Below, piece by piece: positions 23,747 to 28,053 of a stretch of 28,053 bases of DNA (position 1 is its first letter; every line of letters begins with the position of its first letter). The notes beneath the pieces were generated by a model. That model searched no databases, was not told the DNA's origin, and was given only the letters and a program-made list of their open reading frames with translations. The position numbers and the translations under genes were made by a program. Source of the DNA: CAYPTI01 sp964413525 [NCBI: uncultured bacterium] (GTDB lineage Bacteria > T1Sed10-126); assembly GCA_964413525.1 (NCBI GenBank), contig CAYPTI010000001.1, forward strand, positions 67,157-95,209. The letters run 5' to 3'.

Positions 23747-24678
23747 TCCAGTTCCTCCAGCCATTGATTGGTGTGATCGAGTGTATCGGTGTAGCGGTTG
23801 AGGATCTCGTCGTCGGAGACGATCCGATCCGTCATTCCGTGCAGGACCTTCCCCGGTCCCAGCTCGATGAATTCATCCGTCGACCGGTCCCGGAGGTTCC
23901 GGATCGTTTCCTCCCACCGGACCGGTCGGACAAGCTGATCGAGCAGACCGGATTCGACCTCCTCAACGGAGGTCACCGGGACCGCCTGAACGTTGCTGTA
24001 CACCGGCTCCCCGGGCTTCCAGCGGACCTGCTCAAGCGCTTCCCGGAGAGGTTCCTGCGCCGGTTCCATGTACCGACTGTGCCAGGGACCGCTGACGTCC
24101 AGCGAAACGACCTTCAGGGCCCCCGCGTCCCGAGCTCGTTCCTCAAGCACGTCCAGCGCCGGAAGAGCTCCCGACACAACCACCTGAAGCGGGGTGTTCA
24201 GGAGGGAAACCTCCACGGTCCCCGAAATCGAATCGTCCTCCGAAATTTCTTCGCATATATTCTCCAGGACGGCCGGATCGAGCTTTAAAACAGCCGTCAT
24301 CCCGCCTTCCGTGGACCGAGCCGCTCGGTCCATGGAGAGACCCCGACGAACCACCACCGGCAACAGATCGTCGAATTCCGCCCATCCCCCGGCCACGAGA
24401 GCGTTGTACTCCCCGAGGGAATGCCCGGCGTACAGGTCGGCTTCCAGGCCACGGCTCCGAAGGTACCTGAGAATCAGGTGGTTGACCACGAACAGAGCCG
24501 GTTGAGTGTACCGGGTCCGCTCCAGACGATCCTCGGGCCCCTCCCGGAGCAGGTCGAGTAGATCGAAGTCAAGTCGAGCGTTGACCCGCTCGATCCAGTC
24601 CCGATCTCCGGAGACAAAGTCCGTTCCCATTCCCACGTACTGGGACCCTTGTCCGGAAAACAAAAACGCTCGATTCAC
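23734..24678 (-). CDS. fabD: Malonyl-CoA:ACP transacylase
   Basis: FabD loads malonyl groups from CoA onto ACP. The 314-residue protein has the N-terminal FLFSGQGSQYVGMG, the catalytic serine Ser87 in GHSLGEY, and His200 in SGPWHSRYM. ELGPGKVLHGM near the C-terminus is typical. The open frame extends upstream to 24915, but that part overlaps fabH. GTG at 24678 is chosen because it gives the standard FabD N-terminus and overlaps the fabH TGA as GTGA. No strong ribosome site precedes it, consistent with translational coupling. Confidence 0.95.
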   Translation of the reverse strand: MNRAFLFSGQGSQYVGMGTDFVSGDRDWIERVNARLDFDLLDLLREGPEDRLERTRYTQPALFVVNHLILRYLRSRGLEADLYAGHSLGEYNALVAGGWAEFDDLLPVVVRRGLSMDRAARSTEGGMTAVLKLDPAVLENICEEISEDDSISGTVEVSLLNTPLQVVVSGALPALDVLEERARDAGALKVVSLDVSGPWHSRYMEPAQEPLREALEQVRWKPGEPVYSNVQAVPVTSVEEVESGLLDQLVRPVRWEETIRNLRDRSTDEFIELGPGKVLHGMTDRIVSDDEILNRYTDTLDHTNQWLEELECRN

Positions 24679-25667
24679 GGATGCGTGACCACGCAGGAGC
24701 CCCAGGTGAGCCCCCCTCCGAAAGCTACCATAAGGCTCCGGTCCCCCGGCTGTATCCGGCCGTCGCGCCGGGCTTCGTCCAGGGCCAGACCGATGGATGC
24801 CGCCGACGTGTTGCCGTATTTGTCGAGGTTCACGATCATTTTTTCCTCCGGCAGCTCCAACCGCCGCTGAACGGCGTTGATGATCCGGAGGTTCGCCTGG
24901 TGGCAGATCACCCAATCGATGTCGTCGGTAGTGAGTTCGGCTCGATTAACCGCCTTTGTCGCCGCCTCCCCCATTTTACGAACCGCCACCTTGAAAACCG
25001 TCGAGCCGTCCATGGTCAGGTACTGCCGGTTCCGGTCCAGCATGTCATGGGTCGCCGGTTCCCGGGAGCCGCCTCCCGGAATAGATAGAACATCCTTGTA
25101 CTGTCCGTCGGCCTTGATGTAAATCGAGTCGAACCCGGCTCCGTTTTCGGACGGGCGGTTCCCCAGCACCACGGAACTCGCCCCGTCCCCAAACAGAACG
25201 GAGGTGGAGCGATCCTCCCAGTTGGTGACCTTGGACAGGGTCTCCGCCCCGACCACGAGCACCGTTTCAACCGCGCCGCAGACGATCTGAGATTGAGCCA
25301 TGGAGAGAGCATAAATAAACCCGGTGCAGGCGGCCGACAGGTCAAACGCGGCGCAGTTGGGGGCACCGAGCTCGTCCTGGAGGACACAGGCCGTGGAAGG
25401 AAAGAACATATCCGGGGTGGCGGTGGCAACGATGATTAGATCAATGGCTTCCGAACTGATCCCGGCGTCCTTCAGGGCCTCCCGGGAGGAGTGAATCCCG
25501 AGGTCGGAGGCGGCCTGATCGCCGGAGGCGATCCGGCGTTCCCGAATGCCCGTCCGGCTTCGAATCCACTCGTCGGAGGTATCGATCGTCTCGGCCAGGT
25601 CTTCGTTGGTGAGCACCCGGTCCGGGACGTACGAACCCGTTCCGAGAATCACTGCGTTCCGGTTCAT
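24675..25667 (-). CDS. fabH: Beta-ketoacyl-ACP synthase III
   Basis: FabH starts fatty-acid synthesis by condensing an acyl-CoA with malonyl-ACP. The 330-residue protein has the complete Cys-His-Asn triad: Cys114 (LSAACTGF), His256 (ICHQANLRI) and Asn286 (KYGNTSAAS). The N-terminal GTGSYVPDRVLTN and the C-terminal FGGGLTWGS are family hallmarks. ATG at 25667 lies 19 bp after plsX. The stop overlaps fabD as GTGA. Whether it uses acetyl-CoA or branched-chain starters cannot be read from the sequence with confidence. Confidence 0.97.
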   Translation of the reverse strand: MNRNAVILGTGSYVPDRVLTNEDLAETIDTSDEWIRSRTGIRERRIASGDQAASDLGIHSSREALKDAGISSEAIDLIIVATATPDMFFPSTACVLQDELGAPNCAAFDLSAACTGFIYALSMAQSQIVCGAVETVLVVGAETLSKVTNWEDRSTSVLFGDGASSVVLGNRPSENGAGFDSIYIKADGQYKDVLSIPGGGSREPATHDMLDRNRQYLTMDGSTVFKVAVRKMGEAATKAVNRAELTTDDIDWVICHQANLRIINAVQRRLELPEEKMIVNLDKYGNTSAASIGLALDEARRDGRIQPGDRSLMVAFGGGLTWGSCVVTHP

Positions 25668-25686
25668 GTCGTATCAGCCTCGTAAC

Positions 25687-26694
25687 CTAAACAAAATCAA
25701 GGGTTTGCAACCGGTCCCCGATGAGTCGGTTGCATTCCTGTTCCGTAAACAGCCGGGCCACCCGAATTGCATTTTTAATCGCCTTCGGGTTGCTTCCACC
25801 GTGGCTGATAATACAACCTCCGTTCAGCCCAAGCAAAGGGGCTCCCCCGTATTCAGTGTAATCCACCAGCTGTTTCAACTCCCGAAAATTCGGTCCCAGT
25901 AACATCCCCCCGAGCCGGGCTCGAAACGACGTCTCCAGCTCGTCCCGAATGAATTCAAAGATCGTTTCCGCCACTCCTTCCGACAGCTTCAGAGCAATGT
26001 TGCCGACAAATCCATCGCAGACGATGACGTCCGTGGTCCCGTGGATAATGTCCCGTCCCTCGACGTTTCCGTAAAAATTCAGCGGTTGATCCTGAAACAG
26101 CGAAAAGGCCTCTTTCGTGAGGTTGTTGCCCTTCATCTCCTCAATTCCGAGGTTCAACAACCCGATGGTCGGGGATTCTCGACCGAGAACAATTTCGGCG
26201 TAAACCGCTCCCATGGCCCCGAACTGGACCAGCTGGTTCGGCGCGCAATCCACGTTCGCTCCGGCATCGATCAGGATCGAATGGGAACCCTTCCGATTCG
26301 GCAGCAGGGCCGCGATGGCGGGACGGTCGACGTGCTGCTGTACGCCCCATTTGATCTTGGTGCAGGCGTGGATGGCACCCGTGTTGCCGGCGCTCACCAG
26401 AGCTTCCGCCCGGCCCTCTTTCACGCAATCCGCCGCGACGTTCAGCGATGAATTCTTCTTTCGACGGATCGCTTTCAGGGGGTGTTCGTCCATCCGGATG
26501 GTCTGGGTCGCGTTCCGGACCGTGACCCGATCCTCCGGAAGGTCCGATCCGAAATGGTTCCTGATGATCTCCTCGGACCCAACCAGCAACAGCCGAACAC
26601 CGGTTTCTTCGAGTGCCTGTTGAGCTCCCTCCAGCACCGATTCGGGCGCCCGATCTCCCCCCATGACGTCCACGGCGATGGTGGGATCCTGCAT
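25687..26694 (-). CDS. plsX: Phosphate acyltransferase PlsX
   Basis: PlsX converts acyl-ACP to acyl-phosphate, the donor used by PlsY to start phospholipid synthesis; it is a peripheral membrane protein. The 335-residue sequence begins with AVDVMGGDRAPESVLEGA and contains VSAGNTGAI, FYGNVEGRDI, CDGFVGNIALK and GLNGGCIISHG, all conserved in the family. ATG at 26694 lies two bases after the rpmF stop codon. The rpmF-plsX-fabH order is widely conserved. No fapR-like regulator gene lies between rpmF and plsX, unlike in many Bacillota. Confidence 0.97.
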   Translation of the reverse strand: MQDPTIAVDVMGGDRAPESVLEGAQQALEETGVRLLLVGSEEIIRNHFGSDLPEDRVTVRNATQTIRMDEHPLKAIRRKKNSSLNVAADCVKEGRAEALVSAGNTGAIHACTKIKWGVQQHVDRPAIAALLPNRKGSHSILIDAGANVDCAPNQLVQFGAMGAVYAEIVLGRESPTIGLLNLGIEEMKGNNLTKEAFSLFQDQPLNFYGNVEGRDIIHGTTDVIVCDGFVGNIALKLSEGVAETIFEFIRDELETSFRARLGGMLLGPNFRELKQLVDYTEYGGAPLLGLNGGCIISHGGSNPKAIKNAIRVARLFTEQECNRLIGDRLQTLDFV

Positions 26695-26696
26695 GG

Positions 26697-26894
26697 TTAT
26701 CCGGCGTCCGATTCATCGTGAACGGCAAGCACCTGTTCACCCCGGTACATCCCGCAGTTCATGCAGACCGTGTGCGGGGGCCGGGCGGCGCCGCAGTTGG
26801 GACAGGAACCAAGGGACGGTTCCTCGACTCCCTGCCACTGGGCGACGCGCTGGCGTGATCGCGACTTCGAGTGCTTGTGCTTGGGAACGGCCAT
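26697..26894 (-). CDS. rpmF: Ribosomal protein bL32
   Basis: This 65-residue large-subunit protein starts MAVPKHKHSKSRSR and has a zinc-ribbon with Cys31, Cys34, Cys44 and Cys47 (CPNC...CMNC). It is therefore the zinc-binding form. ATG at 26894 follows GGGAGGTGAT. A slightly longer in-frame start (26903) lies at the ribosome site and is rejected. The acidic tail (VHDESDAG) is longer than usual for L32. Two CGTAACGG repeats lie just upstream. It sits between the DUF177 gene and plsX, its usual place. Confidence 0.96.
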   Translation of the reverse strand: MAVPKHKHSKSRSRQRVAQWQGVEEPSLGSCPNCGAARPPHTVCMNCGMYRGEQVLAVHDESDAG

Positions 26895-26907
26895 CAAAAT
26901 CACCTCC

Positions 26908-26925
26908 CGTAACGGTTCGTAACGG
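26908..26925. repeat. Two CGTAACGG direct repeats upstream of rpmF
   Basis: CGTAACGG occurs at 26908-26915 and 26918-26925, a 10-bp period equal to one helical turn. The repeats are 14 bp upstream of the rpmF start, abutting the ribosome site, in the 131-bp gap after the DUF177 gene. They could be a protein-binding site in DNA or RNA; this is inference. Confidence 0.3.
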
Positions 26926-27025
26926 AATCCCTTCGGATCCCGGGGTTCTCTCTGATTCGGGCATGGTTCTCAAGGTCCTCGTCTCCGTCCGGGTCACCCC
27001 GGTCGGATTGGACGCGTCTCAACGT

Positions 27026-27553
27026 TTACTGTTCGGAGGACAGTTCGATGTCCTGAAGTGCCTCCAGCCGCGGATCGATCGATTTTTGATCGTGGCCGCA
27101 GTCCTCCTCGTTCAGATCGGCCCCGCAGACGGAACACAGTCCCCGGCAGTCCTCCCTGCACAGCGGCTGCATCGGTACGTGCAGGACCAGATCCTGCCGA
27201 ACGGGTTCAGCAAGGTTGACTTTTTTTCCATCAAACTCCAACAGGTATATCTTCTCCTCAAAGGGCTCCTCGTGGTCGCTTGAATCAGTCACAAATTCGA
27301 CGGAAACGGTGGTTCGTACCCGTCGATGAAAATCGGACAGACACCGACCGCAGGTCAGCGATAATCGCGTCTCGACCTCACCGGTCGCGTGGATGGTCCC
27401 GGACTCGTTTCGAAGTTCAAACTCAACCTTTACGTCGTCAGCCAGAGCAGCCTCGTCGTGCTTCAGGTCAAAGCTCTCAGGAGACCAGTTCTCCCGATAC
27501 CGGAGCGTACGGTCCGGGTGCTTCAGAAGCTCGTCAACGGAAACCGTAAACAT
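27026..27553 (-). CDS. yceD: DUF177 (YceD) family protein, probable 23S rRNA accumulation factor
   Basis: This 175-residue DUF177 protein has the family's conserved cysteines: Cys68 and Cys71 (LTCGRCL), then Cys132, Cys136, Cys140 and Cys143 (LCREDCRGLCSVCGADLNEEDC), suggesting metal binding. Family members in E. coli and plants affect 23S rRNA accumulation. The gene is nearly always next to rpmF, as here. ATG at 27553 follows an AAAGGGA site and lies 23 bp after the pta stop. A 131-bp gap separates it from rpmF. Confidence 0.93.
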   Translation of the reverse strand: MFTVSVDELLKHPDRTLRYRENWSPESFDLKHDEAALADDVKVEFELRNESGTIHATGEVETRLSLTCGRCLSDFHRRVRTTVSVEFVTDSSDHEEPFEEKIYLLEFDGKKVNLAEPVRQDLVLHVPMQPLCREDCRGLCSVCGADLNEEDCGHDQKSIDPRLEALQDIELSSEQ

Positions 27554-27576
27554 GGGAATCCCTTTCCGTTCGGGAG

Positions 27577-28053
27577 TTAGCCGGTGCCCTGAAGCATCGT
27601 CACGGCCCCCACCGTGACGATATCATCGACGCTGCAGCCCCGGCTGAGGTCGTTCACCGCACCGTTCAGGCCCTGAAGGAACGGACCGTACGCACCGGCG
27701 TTCCCGAGCCGCTGAACGAGCTTATAGCCGATGTTGGCAGCGTCCAGGTCCGGAAACACCAGAATGTTCGCCCGGCCGGCGACCCGGCTGTCGGGAGCCT
27801 TCCGATCGGCGACTTCCGGTACGAGGGCGGCATCGGCCTGCAGTTCCCCGTCCGAATCAATCTCCGGGTGTCGTTCGGAGAACCGTCGCGCCGCCCGGTT
27901 CATCTTTTCAACCCTCGGATGATCGGCGCTGCCGCGGGTCGAAAACGACAGGAACGCCACCCGCGCTTCCTCAACCGGGTCGAGAAGCTGCTCGAACAAG
28001 CGGCTCGCGCCGGCGGCCAGTTCCGTGAGCTGATCGGGATCCGGATCCGGCAG
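27577..28053 (-). CDS. pta: Phosphate acetyltransferase, C-terminal part (5' end off the right edge)
   Basis: The visible 158 residues match the C-terminal domain of phosphotransacetylase, which interconverts acetyl-CoA and acetyl-phosphate. Landmarks are ARVAFLSFSTRGSADHPRVEKM, GELQADAALVPEVADRKAPDS, GRANILVFPDLDAANIGYKLVQRLGNA and GPFLQGLNGAVNDLSRG. The frame is open to the window edge, so the start is outside. The gene is upstream of the DUF177-rpmF-plsX-fab operon on the same strand, 23 bp before DUF177. In many Bacillota ackA lies between pta and DUF177; it is not there in this genome. A related phosphate butyryltransferase is less likely. Confidence 0.93.
   Translation of the reverse strand: MPDPDPDQLTELAAGASRLFEQLLDPVEEARVAFLSFSTRGSADHPRVEKMNRAARRFSERHPEIDSDGELQADAALVPEVADRKAPDSRVAGRANILVFPDLDAANIGYKLVQRLGNAGAYGPFLQGLNGAVNDLSRGCSVDDIVTVGAVTMLQGTG

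Noticed and set aside
24679-24915. N-terminal extension of FabD
   Set aside because: It overlaps the fabH C-terminus in another frame and is unlike FabD.
1-28053. Mobile elements, CRISPR arrays, tRNA or rRNA genes
   Set aside because: No transposase, phage, repeat-spacer pattern, tRNA-like cloverleaf or rRNA sequence was recognised on either strand by reading.

Overview
This is a 28 kb, GC-rich (roughly 60%), densely coded bacterial chromosome segment made almost entirely of housekeeping genes. No mobile element, CRISPR array, rRNA or tRNA was recognised. Many proteins are rich in Asp and Glu (the NAD-glutamate dehydrogenase, ACP, an acidic insert in FabG, a 306-residue acidic orphan), which suggests adaptation to salt. 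Strong GGAGG-type ribosome sites, frequent GTG/TTG starts and GTGA/ATGA gene overlaps are used throughout. YtxH and DUF948 proteins, an RNase Y-like protein, classical menaquinone genes and the pta-DUF177-rpmF-plsX-fab order resemble Bacillota. Some of these traits also occur in deltaproteobacterial lineages, so the phylum is left open.

Layout. At 1-4128 (minus) lies a translationally coupled trio: a GT2-like glycosyltransferase with degraded catalytic motifs, a DHH-CBS-tRNA nucleotidyltransferase fusion, and a site-2-protease-like M50 protein cut by the left edge. At 4464-5330 (plus) is endonuclease IV. At 5327-8916 (minus) is a menaquinone cluster transcribed menA-menC-menE. At 9145-10065 (plus) is an unrecognised acidic, probably disordered, coiled-coil protein, followed by a 1614-residue NAD-dependent glutamate dehydrogenase with a good promoter. 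At 15166-15351 (minus) is a two-TM small protein. At 15610-19238 (plus) are a pteridine-reductase-like SDR, a 7Fe ferredoxin, and a DUF948-YtxH-RNase Y-like group. At 19319-28053 (minus) is one long lipid operon transcribed pta (cut by the right edge), DUF177, rpmF, plsX, fabH, fabD, fabG, acpP, fabF, rnc, aroA, with an internal promoter before acpP.

How the genes work together. The right-hand operon links acetyl-CoA/acetyl-phosphate exchange (Pta) to fatty-acid initiation and elongation (FabD, FabH, FabG, ACP, FabF) and phospholipid entry (PlsX), with ribosome (L32, DUF177) and RNA processing (RNase III) genes carried along. MenA/C/E supply part of the quinone pathway; menB, menD, menF and menH are not in the window.

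The features most worth a second look are the RNase Y-like protein, which has an intact HD centre but no KH GxxG loop and sits behind two other membrane-anchored proteins; the glycosyltransferase lacking its DxD motif; the acidic orphan protein; a 33-bp dyad between the glycosyltransferase and nfo; and tandem 10-bp repeats in the menA/orphan divergent promoter region. No clearly new multi-gene system is evident.
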